Below are positions 53,300 through 62,922 of a stretch of DNA of 64,000 nucleotides, one piece after another; within the stretch, counting starts at the first letter, position 1, and every line of letters starts with the position of its first letter. The stretch lies in contig NZ_LMHV01000041.1 in the NCBI RefSeq assembly GCF_001429725.1, positions 186,001 to 250,000 of the forward strand, in the 5' to 3' direction. The position numbers and the translations under genes are program-made. The DNA comes from Rhizobium sp. Root708. GTDB lineage: Bacteria > Pseudomonadota > Alphaproteobacteria > Rhizobiales > Rhizobiaceae. The notes beneath the pieces were generated by a model. The model saw only the letters and a program-made list of their open reading frames with translations, did not search any database and was not told the DNA's origin.

Positions 53300-54202
53300 T
53301 CAAACCGGATCGACGACGAAGTCGCCGCCCCGGGCATGCTTGAGGTGGTTGAGCGCGTAGACCTGACCGGTCATCTCCAGCTCGTCGCGGTAAACAGGAT
53401 CGTGCCAGCCTTCGATGTCGATCGAACCGGACCAGCCTGCAAGACGCAGTTCCGAAATGATGTCGGTCCAGTTGCTGTCGCCGAAGCCCGGCGTGCGCAT
53501 GAAGACGAACTTCTCCTTGCCGAAAATGCCGTGTTCCTTGATGACGTCCCAACGGATCGTCGCATCCTTGCCGTGCACGTGAAAGATCTTCTTCGCCCAC
53601 TTGCGGATCTGCGGCAGTGGATCGATCAGATAAACCATCTGGTGGCAGGGTTCCCACTCGATACCAATGTGGTCATCGGGCGTTTCGTTGAAGATCAGTT
53701 CCCAGGCATCGGGATTGTGGGCGATGTTCCAGTCGCCGGTCGCCCAGTTGCCGTCCATGGCGCAGTTTTCGAAGGCGATCTTGACGCCCTTGTCAGCGGC
53801 GCGCTTGGCAAGTTCACTCCAGATTTCCTTGTAGCGCGGCAGACTGTCGGTCAACGGCTTGTTGCGGACGCGGCCGGTGAAGCCGGCGATGCAGGTGGCG
53901 CCGAAATGATGTGCGTTGTCGATGCAGTCTTTCCAGCCTTGGAGCGTCTGCAGGTCGATGTCGGTCGCCTCAAGCGGATTTCCGAACATGCCGAGCGTCG
54001 AGATGGTGATGTCGCGATCACCAATGGCATCGACGCAGCGCTTGCCGAGATCGGCCAGATCCTGACCGTTCGTCGTCTGCCAGAAGAAGGGCTCGAAGCT
54101 CTCGAAACCCATGTCGGCAATCTGACCGATGCGCTTGTCGGCGCCGCCCTTGGAGGCGCTGACCATGGTACCTACACGAATGGACTTGGCGGGGTTGCTC
54201 AC
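53300..54202 (-). CDS. Sugar phosphate isomerase/epimerase (xylose-isomerase-like TIM barrel)
   Basis: 300 residues from GTG 54202, with AAGGACAG upstream. AP_endonuc_2/IolE-IolI-like fold: metal-site acidic and His residues appear in IAFENCAMDG, IGIEWEPCHQ, FHVHGKDA and SIDIEGWHDP. These proteins isomerise or epimerise keto sugars or inosoles. Eleven bases after the Gfo/Idh gene; part of the same catabolic unit. Confidence 0.85.
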   Translation of the reverse strand: MSNPAKSIRVGTMVSASKGGADKRIGQIADMGFESFEPFFWQTTNGQDLADLGKRCVDAIGDRDITISTLGMFGNPLEATDIDLQTLQGWKDCIDNAHHFGATCIAGFTGRVRNKPLTDSLPRYKEIWSELAKRAADKGVKIAFENCAMDGNWATGDWNIAHNPDAWELIFNETPDDHIGIEWEPCHQMVYLIDPLPQIRKWAKKIFHVHGKDATIRWDVIKEHGIFGKEKFVFMRTPGFGDSNWTDIISELRLAGWSGSIDIEGWHDPVYRDELEMTGQVYALNHLKHARGGDFVVDPV

Positions 54203-54213
54203 AATGTCTGTCC

Positions 54214-55248
54214 TTATGCTGAAATTTCGATGCGCTTGCCGGTCTTGGCGCTTTCGATCGCGCCGAACACCATGGCGAGGCTTCTGATATTGTCGGAGCT
54301 TGCGGTCTCGGGCCGCTTGCCGGTTTTGATCGCCTCGACGAAGCTTGCGATGACGCTGGCGTGGCCGTGCGTCTCTTCTTCGTGTGCCGGCTCGGGAACG
54401 TTTACGGAAGCAAAGCCATGCAGAAGACCCGGCTCAGTGCCGGCGACGGCTGCATTGAACGTGTCGCCACCGTCCCAGGTCAACATTCCCTTGGAACCTA
54501 CGAGGCGCCATTCGCTTTCCCAGCTGGTGCGCTCGCCTTCCGCACACCACGAGCCACGGTAGGTGAAGACGACGTCGTCGGAAAATTCGAAGGTCGCATT
54601 GGCGGAGGCGCCATGCTTGTACCAGGATCCATTCGGATTGCGCTCGACGCAATAGACGGCGAGCGGCTTCTTGTCAGCCACGTAGCGGGCGGCGTCGAAG
54701 GTGTGGATCGCCATGTCGAGCAGCAGGACGTTGTCCATCTCCTCGCGGAAACCGCCGAAATGCGGGCCGAGGAAGAAATCACAATGGATGGCGGTCAGAT
54801 CGCCGATTGCTCCGCTCTCGACGAAGCGACGCATGCGGCGTACGCCGGAAATGAAGCGGCGGTTCTGGATGATGGCGTGGATCTTTCCGGTCTCGGCGGC
54901 GAGATCGATCAGAGCGGCGCCTTCGGCAAGCGACGTCGCCATTGGTTTTTCGCTGAGAACGTGGCAGCCCGCTTTCATCGCCGTGGAAACGACGTTGAAA
55001 CGTGCCGTCGGTATAACGACGTCGAAGACGATATCGGCGTTCGACTTGGCGATGACGTCGGCAAGATCGGTGCCGATGACAACGCCCTCAAGACCGAACT
55101 CGGCAGCGAGCGCTTCGGCGGCCGCTGGATTGACATCGACAAGGCCCTTGACCTCGATGGCGGCCGCGAGAGCCGGGGTTTCCTTGATGGCGCGCAACCA
55201 GCCTTTGGACATGGCTCCGCACCCGCATAGAACGGCATTCAATATCAC
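54214..55248 (-). CDS. Gfo/Idh/MocA-family oxidoreductase
   Basis: 344 residues from GTG 55248, with GGAGGAAATC directly upstream. N-terminal Rossmann motif AVLCGCGAMSKGWL; the catalytic Lys is in VLSEKPMATSL (EKP motif); C-terminal domain with DMAIHTFDAARYV. Oxidises or reduces a sugar or cyclitol with NAD(P). First gene of the operon, downstream of LacI-type operators. Confidence 0.9.
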   Translation of the reverse strand: MILNAVLCGCGAMSKGWLRAIKETPALAAAIEVKGLVDVNPAAAEALAAEFGLEGVVIGTDLADVIAKSNADIVFDVVIPTARFNVVSTAMKAGCHVLSEKPMATSLAEGAALIDLAAETGKIHAIIQNRRFISGVRRMRRFVESGAIGDLTAIHCDFFLGPHFGGFREEMDNVLLLDMAIHTFDAARYVADKKPLAVYCVERNPNGSWYKHGASANATFEFSDDVVFTYRGSWCAEGERTSWESEWRLVGSKGMLTWDGGDTFNAAVAGTEPGLLHGFASVNVPEPAHEEETHGHASVIASFVEAIKTGKRPETASSDNIRSLAMVFGAIESAKTGKRIEISA

Positions 55249-55283
55249 GATTTCCTCCGGTGGATCGTTTCCGGTTTTCCTCC

Positions 55284-55329
55284 CGAAACGTATCCCGTAA
55301 ACGTTTACGATACTAAGCGGAAACGTTTC
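55284..55329. promoter_or_regulatory. Tandem LacI-family operators upstream of the sugar operon
   Basis: Two palindromes: CGTAAACGTTTACG at 55296-55309 (perfect, 14 bases) and GAAACGTTTC at 55320-55329, centres 22 bases apart, about two helical turns. A CGAAACG half-site at 55284-55290 may be a third contact. The core AAACGTTT is the LacI/GalR-family operator type and recurs upstream of the LacI gene at 57828. The sites lie 35-80 bases before the start codon, suiting repression. Confidence 0.8.
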
Positions 55330-55368
55330 GTGGTGTCAATAGGCCGCACTTGGAGCTAAAATGCTGCG

Positions 55369-55399
55369 AAAAACACCTGAAAATGCCGGGCCTTAGGTG
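55369..55399 (-). terminator. Weak terminator candidate after the glycerate kinase gene
   Basis: On the minus strand CACCT, 16-base loop, AGGTG, then TTTTT. The stem is only five pairs, so it is weak. Confidence 0.35.
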
Positions 55400-55471
55400 A
55401 CGCTATGCCGCACTGCAGCATCGAAAATTTTCAGGCCCTTCAGCTGCTTTTTGCGACGTTTTACGGAAGCG

Positions 55472-56725
55472 TCACGCGATCAGGATCGCACGAAAATCAT
55501 TCACGTTGGTACCGGTCGGGCCGGTGACGAAGAGGTCGCCCAGAGCTTCGAAGCATGTGTAGCAGTCGTTGGCGTCGAGCAGCTTTCGCGGATCGATGCC
55601 CTTTTCACGCAAACGCCTGAGTGTATCGCCGTCAACGAACGCCCCGGCGTTGTTTTCGGAACCGTCGATTCCATCCGTATCGGCAGCCAGGACGTGAATA
55701 TTCTGCTCGCCGATGGCGAGCGCCATTGCCAGGGCAAATTCCCCGTTGCGTCCGCCCCGGCCTCCGCGTTCCTTCAGGGTAACGGTGGTCTCCCCGCCGG
55801 AAAGGATAACGACCGGCTTGGAAAACGGCCGGTTCCTTGTGGCCACCTCTCGTGCAATCGCGGCGTGGACGAGCGCAACATCGCGCGATTCACCTTCGAT
55901 CGAATCCGAGAGGATCACGGCTTCGATGCCATGCGCGCGGGCAGCAGCGGCAGCAGCCTCCAGGGAGACACCGGCGGACGCGATGATATGGTGCTCGTGG
56001 CGGGCAAAAATCGGATCATCCGGCCGCGGCGCGTCTGCGGAAGGCGATGCGAGATGATCAAGCGCCGCCTGCGGCAATTTCAATCGGTACTGCGCGACCA
56101 CCGCCTGTGCCTGCTGGCGATTGGAGAAGTCCGCAACCGTCGGGCCGGAGGCAACATGAGCGGGATTGTCGCCCGGTATGTCTGATACGATGAGGCTGAC
56201 CACGCGTGCTTTCGTCGCAGCCGCCAGTCGCCCTCCCTTGATCGTCGACAGATGCTTGCGCACGACGTTCATCGAGGCGATCGGTGCGCCGGAAGCCAGC
56301 AGAAGCTCATTGAACGCGATCTCGTCCTGAAGCGTCAAGCCGACTGGCGGAGCCGGCAGCAATGCCGAACCGCCGCCGCAGATGAGAGCAATGACAAGAT
56401 CGTCCTCAGTCAACCCGGCAACGGCCTCCATCAGCAGTCCTGATGCAGTCAATCCAGCCGCATCGGGGACCGGATGCGATGCTTCGATGACCCTGATGCT
56501 CTTGGTATCGCAACCATATCCGTAGCGCGTGACGACGATGCCCTCGAGGGGCGTCGGCCAGAGGCTTTCCAGCGCGCGCGCCATCTGGGCGGCTCCCTTT
56601 CCTGCCCCGACGACCACGGTGCGACCGCGCGGTGGGGCGGGAAGACGGGATGCAATGCCCGTCAGCGGATCAGCGGCGCGCACGGCGGCCGTAAACAGTT
56701 CGGAGAGAAGCTCGCGCGGTTTCAT
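55472..56725 (-). CDS. gckA: Glycerate 2-kinase (GckA/TtuD, MOFRL family)
   Basis: 417 residues. Two-domain layout: N-terminal DUF4147 with VVVGAGKGAAQMARALE and ICGGGSALLPAP, and a C-terminal MOFRL domain with ILSGGETTVTL, GRGGRNGEFALAMA and LAADTDGIDGSENNAGA. It phosphorylates D-glycerate to 2-phosphoglycerate, feeding glycolysis; older annotations call it hydroxypyruvate reductase. Twelve bases after the LacI gene, so co-transcribed; it suggests that the imported sugar or sugar acid is broken down to glycerate or tartronate semialdehyde. Confidence 0.87.
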   Translation of the reverse strand: MKPRELLSELFTAAVRAADPLTGIASRLPAPPRGRTVVVGAGKGAAQMARALESLWPTPLEGIVVTRYGYGCDTKSIRVIEASHPVPDAAGLTASGLLMEAVAGLTEDDLVIALICGGGSALLPAPPVGLTLQDEIAFNELLLASGAPIASMNVVRKHLSTIKGGRLAAATKARVVSLIVSDIPGDNPAHVASGPTVADFSNRQQAQAVVAQYRLKLPQAALDHLASPSADAPRPDDPIFARHEHHIIASAGVSLEAAAAAARAHGIEAVILSDSIEGESRDVALVHAAIAREVATRNRPFSKPVVILSGGETTVTLKERGGRGGRNGEFALAMALAIGEQNIHVLAADTDGIDGSENNAGAFVDGDTLRRLREKGIDPRKLLDANDCYTCFEALGDLFVTGPTGTNVNDFRAILIA

Positions 56726-56737
56726 GATGCCTGCCAG

Positions 56738-57775
56738 TCAGGGGGTGATTGTGAATGCGTCGCTTTCGCCAGGGGCGAGTTCCAGCGGCCAGATCGTATT
56801 CTGTGCGCCTTTTGGGTAAAGAGCGGAATAGGCAGGCATCGACGCAAGAAGTGTCTCGGCAAGCTTGGTACCGAGGTCGCGAAGCGACAGGCGGAAGCAA
56901 GTGAGCGTCGGTTGCAGGAACCTCGCGCGAGGCTCCTCGCGAAAACCGATCACGGCGAGATCGCGGCCGGGAACGACCCCTGCCTCGACCATTCGCCGAT
57001 AGAGCCCAATGGCCATCAATTCGTAGATCAGGATGATCGCTGTTGGCCGGTCCTTGAGGCGCAGCAATTCCGTACCGGCCTGATAGCCGCCCTGCTCGCT
57101 GGACTTCACGCGAATGATTAAATCTGGATCAAACTCCAGGCCGTGCCGCTCCAGCGCCTGCCGGTAGGCATCCACGAAGACATAGCCGAGGTTGATATCG
57201 GTGGAAGGTGCCGCAATGGCGATGCGGCGGTGCCCCTTAGCGACGAGGCGCTCGACGGCACAAGCCGCGACGCCCTCGAAATCGAGATCGATCCATGGAT
57301 AGTTGCCGCCGGACGAGCTGCGCCCGAGCGCCACGAACGGAATCTTTGCCTTCGAGAGGAAATCGATACGCTTGTCGATGCGCTGCGTTGCCGAGATGAT
57401 CATTGCGTCGACGACGCGGCGGGCGACCATGCGCTTCAGATACTCATGCGGATCCTCATCGCTTGGGCAAGGGAGCATGACGAGGTCAAGCTTGTGGCGC
57501 GTAAAGACGGACTGAAGCCCGCCCGTGACGCTAAGGAAGAAGTTGTCCCCGTTCTCGACGGTTTCCTGGCTCGCTTCGATCATCAGCCCGATAACATTCG
57601 TCGTACCCTGGCGAAGGCTGCGGCCGGATTGATTGGCGACATAGCCGAGTTCCTCCGCTGCCGCCAACACGCGCTTGCGAGTCTCCTCGTTGACGTCAGG
57701 CTTGTCATTCAGCGCCCGCGATACTGTCCCGATCGAGATATCGAGATGTTTTGCCAGCTGGCGAATTCCCTTCAT
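56738..57775 (-). CDS. LacI-family transcriptional regulator
   Basis: 345 residues from ATG 57775 (MKGIRQLAKHLDIS), with GAGGAGGAA about ten bases upstream; a GTG seven codons earlier is less likely. The N-terminal helix-turn-helix and hinge helix read SIGTVSRALNDKPDVNEETRKRV ... GYVANQSGRSL in parts; the remainder is a periplasmic-binding-like effector domain. Probable repressor of itself, gckA and the sugar operon through the AAACGTTT operators. Confidence 0.92.
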   Translation of the reverse strand: MKGIRQLAKHLDISIGTVSRALNDKPDVNEETRKRVLAAAEELGYVANQSGRSLRQGTTNVIGLMIEASQETVENGDNFFLSVTGGLQSVFTRHKLDLVMLPCPSDEDPHEYLKRMVARRVVDAMIISATQRIDKRIDFLSKAKIPFVALGRSSSGGNYPWIDLDFEGVAACAVERLVAKGHRRIAIAAPSTDINLGYVFVDAYRQALERHGLEFDPDLIIRVKSSEQGGYQAGTELLRLKDRPTAIILIYELMAIGLYRRMVEAGVVPGRDLAVIGFREEPRARFLQPTLTCFRLSLRDLGTKLAETLLASMPAYSALYPKGAQNTIWPLELAPGESDAFTITP

Positions 57776-57827
57776 TGGCGGCAAATTCCTCCTCACCCGA
57801 AACGCCTCGGCTCATATCTGCCATACA

Positions 57828-57837
57828 GAAACGTTTC
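57828..57837. promoter_or_regulatory. LacI-type operator upstream of the LacI gene
   Basis: GAAACGTTTC, identical to the 55320-55329 site, 53 bases before the regulator start. This implies autoregulation. Confidence 0.75.
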
Positions 57838-57988
57838 CGAGAAGCACTTTAGGCAATGTTCGGCGCGATATGCTGACACGGGACGTGATCAGGCAAGCCG
57901 AACCTTTCACGACGTTACGCGTGTAATGGTTTGGTCTTCCGAGGCGCAATACTCTTTCGCGAATACTTGAGATCGCTCTGAAACGCCG

Positions 57989-58534
57989 TCACGGAAACAG
58001 TTCAGCATCCTGAAAGGAAGAGGCGATCGCATCCTTGGACGAGAGGATCGGCTCGCCATCGATCGGCCAGCGAATATCGAGCTGCCGGTCATTCCAGATA
58101 ATCGCTCGTTCATTTTCCGGAGAGTAGAAATCGGTCGTCTTGTAGAGGAACTGCGCGCTTTCGGACAGGACAAGAAAACCGTGCGCAAAGCCGGGCGGCA
58201 CCCAGAGCTGATGCTTGTTCGTCGCTGACAAAACCTCGCCTACCCAGCGTCCGAAGGTGGGAGACGAGCGCCTGATATCGACGCAGACATCAAACACCTC
58301 TCCCTCGACGACACGCACGAGTTTGCCCTGCGGTTGCTTGATCTGGTAGTGCAGCCCGCGCAGGACATTCTTGCCCGACCGTGAATGGTTGTCCTGAACG
58401 AAGGTCACCGTGCGGCCCAGTGCGGTATCGAATTGTGCCTGATTGAAGCTCTCGAAGAAAAATCCTCGCTCGTCGCCATAAACCTTTGGCTGAACGAGAA
58501 GCACGTCCGGAATATCCAGCGGAATGAAACTCAT
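57989..58534 (-). CDS. rfbC: RfbC, dTDP-4-dehydrorhamnose 3,5-epimerase
   Basis: 181 residues, cupin fold. Conserved PKVYGDERGFFFESF, catalytic His in LRGLHYQ, and WVPPGFAHGF with Tyr in LYKTTDFYSP. Third step of dTDP-L-rhamnose synthesis. ATGA overlap with rfbA. Last gene of the wcaJ-rfbBDAC set. Confidence 0.95.
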   Translation of the reverse strand: MSFIPLDIPDVLLVQPKVYGDERGFFFESFNQAQFDTALGRTVTFVQDNHSRSGKNVLRGLHYQIKQPQGKLVRVVEGEVFDVCVDIRRSSPTFGRWVGEVLSATNKHQLWVPPGFAHGFLVLSESAQFLYKTTDFYSPENERAIIWNDRQLDIRWPIDGEPILSSKDAIASSFQDAELFP

Positions 58535-59415
58535 TGCAGGGCGCCTTCGTCCAGCAGCCGCAACAGGTACTTGCCGTATCCGTTCTTCGAAAGCGGCATG
58601 GCAAGCCGCTCAAGATCGGCACGGCTGACCCAACCGTTGCGGAATGCGATCTCTTCCGGGCACGACACCTTCAGTCCCTGGCGACGTTCGAGCGTCGAAA
58701 TGAACTGTCCGGCATCGAGCAGGGAATCATGTGTCCCGGTGTCCAGCCAGGCGTAGCCCCGGCCCATGATCTCGACCGTCAGGCTTTCGTCATCGAGGTA
58801 GCAACGGTTGAGATCCGTGATCTCGAGTTCGCCGCGCGGCGAAGGTTTCAGCTGCTTTGCGAATTCGACAGCGCGTTCGTCGTAGAAGTAGAGACCGGTC
58901 ACAGCGTAGTTGGATTTCGCAACGGCCGGCTTCTCCTCGATGGAAAGAACACGGCGGCGGCGGTCGAATTCGACGACACCGTAACGCTCCGGATCCAGCA
59001 CGTGATAGGCGAAAACCGTGGCACCCTGCCTGCGCGACATCCCGCTTTCAAGCAAGGAAGGGAGGTCGTGGCCGTAGAAAATGTTGTCCCCCAAAACCAG
59101 TGCAGAAGGAGCCCCCGCGAGGAAATCCTCGGCAATGATGAACGCCTGCGCCAGCCCATCCGGAGACGGTTGCTCGGCGTAGGAAAACGTCACGCCCCAC
59201 TCCTGTCCGCTCCCCAGCAATTGCCGAAATCTCGGAATGTCCTGCGGCGTGGAGATGATCAGAATGTCGCGGATGCCGGCGAGCATCAAAGTCGACAATG
59301 GATAGTAGATCATCGGCTTGTCGAAGACCGGCAACAGCTGCTTGCTGATCGCAAGCGTCGCGGGATGCAGGCGTGTGCCGGACCCTCCGGCCAGAATGAT
59401 GCCTTTGCGGGTCAT
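58531..59415 (-). CDS. rfbA: RfbA, glucose-1-phosphate thymidylyltransferase
   Basis: 294 residues from ATG 59415, which shares ATGA with the rfbD stop. Nucleotidyltransferase loop KGIILAGGSGTRLHPAT, KQLLPVFDKPMIYYPL, LGDNIFYGHDL and IEEKPAVAKSNYAV are all in place. Makes dTDP-glucose, the first step of dTDP-rhamnose synthesis. Confidence 0.96.
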   Translation of the reverse strand: MTRKGIILAGGSGTRLHPATLAISKQLLPVFDKPMIYYPLSTLMLAGIRDILIISTPQDIPRFRQLLGSGQEWGVTFSYAEQPSPDGLAQAFIIAEDFLAGAPSALVLGDNIFYGHDLPSLLESGMSRRQGATVFAYHVLDPERYGVVEFDRRRRVLSIEEKPAVAKSNYAVTGLYFYDERAVEFAKQLKPSPRGELEITDLNRCYLDDESLTVEIMGRGYAWLDTGTHDSLLDAGQFISTLERRQGLKVSCPEEIAFRNGWVSRADLERLAMPLSKNGYGKYLLRLLDEGALQ

Positions 59416-60311
59416 GGCTTCCATCCCCTTTTTCGAAGTTGATCCAGCATGCGGTCGACGTGCACTGTCCAGTCCGGCAGGCTGAGCCCAAGGCGGGACG
59501 AGAGAGCATGGCAATCAAGTGACGAGTTCATCGGCCGGGCGGCCGGACGCGGAAACTCGGCCGTGGTGATCGGCTCGATGTCATCAGGACCGGCCTTGGG
59601 CTCGAATCCGATATCGATAGCGCGACGCACCACATGACATGCGAGGCCGTGCCAGCTCGTCCGACCGCCCGCCGTCAAATGATAGATGCCGTCAGGCAAA
59701 CCGCCGCGGCGATAACCGGCCACCGCAAGCGCCGTCACGTCAGCGATCAATTCGGCCGACGTCGGCGCACCGAACTGGTCGGCCACCACGCGAAGCTGCG
59801 GGCGCTCATGCGCCAATCGCAGGATCGTCTTGATGAAATTGTCGCCGTCTGCCGAAAACACCCAGCTTGTGCGGAATACGAGATGCTTGCAGCGCGAACC
59901 GGTGATCGCCAGTTCGCCACCCCGTTTGGATTGCCCGTACACATTCAGCGGATCTGTCTCGTCCGTCTCGACATAAGGCGCAGTCTTCCGGCCGTTGAAA
60001 ACATAGTCGGTCGAATAGTGAAGCAACAGGGCGTCCCGCTCGAGCGCCTGCTGCGCGAGTATGCCAACAGCATCCCGGTTGACCGCGAAGGCCACAGCGG
60101 AATTTGTTTCCGCCTGGTCGACTTGGGTAAAGGCGGCAGCGTTTGCGATGACCGCCGCATTGGCCGCCTCTCGCAGGGCCGCAGAAATCGTCTCGGGTTT
60201 CTCAAGGTCGAGACGATCCCTTCCGAAAACATCAAGGGAACCGAAGGGCAACAGGGTACGCTGCAATTCGCGGGAAACCTGGCCATTTCTGCCGAGCAGC
60301 ATCACGGTCAT
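59412..60311 (-). CDS. rfbD: RfbD, dTDP-4-dehydrorhamnose reductase
   Basis: 299 residues from ATG 60311. NADPH-binding MLLGRNGQVSREL and the SDR active-site pair in HYSTDYVFNG with YGQSKRGGE (Tyr-x3-Lys). Last step of dTDP-L-rhamnose synthesis. Four-base overlaps on both sides. Confidence 0.95.
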   Translation of the reverse strand: MTVMLLGRNGQVSRELQRTLLPFGSLDVFGRDRLDLEKPETISAALREAANAAVIANAAAFTQVDQAETNSAVAFAVNRDAVGILAQQALERDALLLHYSTDYVFNGRKTAPYVETDETDPLNVYGQSKRGGELAITGSRCKHLVFRTSWVFSADGDNFIKTILRLAHERPQLRVVADQFGAPTSAELIADVTALAVAGYRRGGLPDGIYHLTAGGRTSWHGLACHVVRRAIDIGFEPKAGPDDIEPITTAEFPRPAARPMNSSLDCHALSSRLGLSLPDWTVHVDRMLDQLRKRGWKP

Positions 60312-61357
60312 GCGTATTGCTTCTCGAGCCAGTTGCGATAACTGCCGGATGTGACGTTGCGCACCCATTCGGCATTATCGAGATACCAGCCGACGGTCTT
60401 GCGGATGCCGCTCTCGAACGTCTCGCTCGGGCGCCAACCAAGCTCGCTTTCGATCCTGCGCGCGTCGATGGCATAGCGGCGATCGTGCCCAGGGCGATCC
60501 GTAACAAACGTGATCTGCCCTCGATAAGACTGACCATCGTCTCTTGGCTTCAGCTCATCAAGCAGATCGCAGATCGATTGCACGACATCGAGATTGGTGC
60601 GCTCGTTCCAGCCGCCGACATTGTAGGTGCGCCCGGGCACACCTGACTGCAATACACGACGCAGCGCGCTGCAATGATCCTTGACGTAGAGCCAGTCTCT
60701 GATCTGCTGGCCGTCGCCGTAAAGCGGCAACGGCCGCCCGAGCAGCGCATTGTTGATCACCAGCGGGATGAGCTTTTCCGGAAAGTGGAATGGCCCATAG
60801 TTGTTCGAGCAATTGGTGGTGAGGACCGGAAGCCCGTAGGTGTGATGGTACGCCCTGACCAAGTGGTCGCTGGCTGCCTTGCTTGCGGAATAGGGGCTGT
60901 TCGGTTGATATTGCGTCTCTTCGTGGAACGCTTCGTCGTCAGCGTCGAGCGTGCCAAAGACCTCGTCTGTCGAAATATGCAGGAAGCGAAACGAGTCGTC
61001 CTTGGAACCGCCGCTCCAATATGCGCGGGCCGCCTCCAGAAGGCGGAAGGTGCCGACGATATTCGTGTCGATGAAGTCGGCGGGACCATGGATCGACCTG
61101 TCGACATGGCTTTCCGCCGCGAAATTGACGATGGCCCTCGGCCGATAGTCCGCCAGTAGTCTTTCGACAAGCGCGCCGTCAGCAATGCTGCCGTGGACGA
61201 AAATATGCCCTTCGTCGCCCTCAAGACTACGGAGATTGCCGAGGTTTCCGGCGTAGGTCAGCGCGTCCAGATTAAGCACCGGCTCATCGCTCTGCGCCAA
61301 CCAGTCCAGGACAAAATTTGAGCCGATGAATCCGGCACCACCCGTTACGAACAACAC
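60308..61357 (-). CDS. rfbB: RfbB, dTDP-glucose 4,6-dehydratase
   Basis: 349 residues. Extended SDR: NAD loop VTGGAGFIGSNFV, FAAESHVDRSI, active-site HISTDEVFG and YSASKAASDHLVRA. Start set at GTG 61357 because AAGGGG lies nine bases upstream and the next residues, LFVTGGAGFIG, match the family start; earlier in-frame TTG codons would add a cysteine- and lysine-rich tail with no family match. Second step of dTDP-rhamnose synthesis. Confidence 0.95.
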   Translation of the reverse strand: MLFVTGGAGFIGSNFVLDWLAQSDEPVLNLDALTYAGNLGNLRSLEGDEGHIFVHGSIADGALVERLLADYRPRAIVNFAAESHVDRSIHGPADFIDTNIVGTFRLLEAARAYWSGGSKDDSFRFLHISTDEVFGTLDADDEAFHEETQYQPNSPYSASKAASDHLVRAYHHTYGLPVLTTNCSNNYGPFHFPEKLIPLVINNALLGRPLPLYGDGQQIRDWLYVKDHCSALRRVLQSGVPGRTYNVGGWNERTNLDVVQSICDLLDELKPRDDGQSYRGQITFVTDRPGHDRRYAIDARRIESELGWRPSETFESGIRKTVGWYLDNAEWVRNVTSGSYRNWLEKQYA

Positions 61358-61406
61358 GTCTACGCACCCCTTTTTACAACGCAAACACAAGGTGAGGGAT
61401 CACCCG

Positions 61407-62849
61407 CTAATAGACATTCTTGCGGTCCTTGATCCCGAGCATCGTCTGCAAAACGATCCGTAGATCAAGCCAGAGAGACCAGTTATTGATGTACCAGATG
61501 TCATGGCGGACACGTTCCGCCATGCGGTCGACCGTCGGGGTCTCGCCCCTGTAGCCGTTGATCTGCGCCCAGCCGGTCAAGCCCGGCTTGACGTGACGAC
61601 GCGAGGCATACTGTGCGATCAGCGTGCCGTAGAAGTCGTCATGAGCCAGAGCGTGCGGACGAGGACCGACCACCGACATCTCGCCACGCAGCACGTTCCA
61701 GAACTGCGGCAACTCATCGAGACTAGACGAGCGAATGAACGCGCCGACCCGCGTTACGCGCGGATCGTTCCGGGTGGCCTGACGGATATCGCTACCGTCC
61801 TCCATCACCGACATGCTGCGGAACTTCAGAATGCGGAAGGATTTTCCGCTGTAGCCCTTGCGCGACTGCCAGAAGAATATTGGGCCGCGGCTGTCAAGCT
61901 TGATGGCAATCGCAATGACGATGCACATCGGCAGGGTGACGAGAAGCGCACCAATCGAAAAGGCGATATCGAAAGTCCGCTTGACAGCGCGTTCGAACAG
62001 ATCGAGCGGCGGGCGATGCGTCTGGAATGCGCAGTTTTCCCCAAGGCCGTGTGCGAAGCCTTGCACGATCTCGCCCACTAGGCCAGTGAACATGACGCTG
62101 ACCGGTAGGCAGAACTGGCGAAGCGTGACGAGGCACTCGTCCAGAACCTTTAGATTCCCGTAGTCGCCCCAGACGATCAGCACTTCATCCACATCGTCGA
62201 TGCCGTGTTTGCTGCAAGCCTCAAGGAGGCCCGGTCCAGCTGCACTGCCGTCGCGCCCGATGCGCATCGTTTGCGTTATCACCAACCCGTTGCGAGTCGC
62301 TCGCTCGGAAAGCGGTTCGACAGCGGTTGTTTCCGGGCAAATCAGCAGCACGCGATGCGTTGGGAAGGCAGCATGCGCTGCCGCGCGTTTGAGATAGGAA
62401 CGCCACAACACCCGCAATCCCAGAAGTCCGGCAAGAGACAAAACCGTCGTCGAGGCGATCGCCCCGCGTGAGATGGCGGATCCAACTTTCATGAAGAATG
62501 CAATTGTCAGCAGGAATACCACCACGGCAGGGAGAATGGTGCATATCGCGGTGAGCTGGCGGCGAAACGACACGAGTTCCGCAGCTCTGTAGGTATGCGC
62601 GCCTGCCATCGCCAGAACAAACATCGTCGCGACCAGGAGACCGATACCGATGTAGACTGACGGGTCGTCACTAAAGCCGAACGTTAGGTCCTGGTAGGCG
62701 ATGTGGCCCGCGGCGCTGGCGAAGAGCAACAGTGCGAAATCAGCCATTGCTGCCGCATAGGTCACGACAACGCTGTTAAAGCCCAACCACTTCCGATCGC
62801 TGCGGACCGAAAAGCGCGCATTCCAATTCTGTTCGACTGGCATGGTCAT
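61407..62849 (-). CDS. WcaJ-like polyprenyl-phosphate sugar-1-phosphate transferase
   Basis: 480 residues. Four to five N-terminal membrane segments, a CoA-binding-like cytoplasmic domain, a membrane-re-entrant helix near 295-320 (KRTFDIAFSIGALLVTLP), and a catalytic PNPT domain with KFRSM, SLDELPQFWNVLRGEMSVVGPRP and VKPGLTGWAQING. It transfers the first sugar phosphate to undecaprenyl phosphate, starting a surface polysaccharide repeat unit. GAGGTG lies seven bases before ATG 62849. Heads the wcaJ-rfbBDAC operon. Confidence 0.93.
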   Translation of the reverse strand: MTMPVEQNWNARFSVRSDRKWLGFNSVVVTYAAAMADFALLLFASAAGHIAYQDLTFGFSDDPSVYIGIGLLVATMFVLAMAGAHTYRAAELVSFRRQLTAICTILPAVVVFLLTIAFFMKVGSAISRGAIASTTVLSLAGLLGLRVLWRSYLKRAAAHAAFPTHRVLLICPETTAVEPLSERATRNGLVITQTMRIGRDGSAAGPGLLEACSKHGIDDVDEVLIVWGDYGNLKVLDECLVTLRQFCLPVSVMFTGLVGEIVQGFAHGLGENCAFQTHRPPLDLFERAVKRTFDIAFSIGALLVTLPMCIVIAIAIKLDSRGPIFFWQSRKGYSGKSFRILKFRSMSVMEDGSDIRQATRNDPRVTRVGAFIRSSSLDELPQFWNVLRGEMSVVGPRPHALAHDDFYGTLIAQYASRRHVKPGLTGWAQINGYRGETPTVDRMAERVRHDIWYINNWSLWLDLRIVLQTMLGIKDRKNVY

Positions 62850-62922
62850 AAGAGATCACCTCAACCCACCAGCTTAGTTAACATGAGATAAATGCGCGCA
62901 ACAATTGCCCCGAAATACTCCT

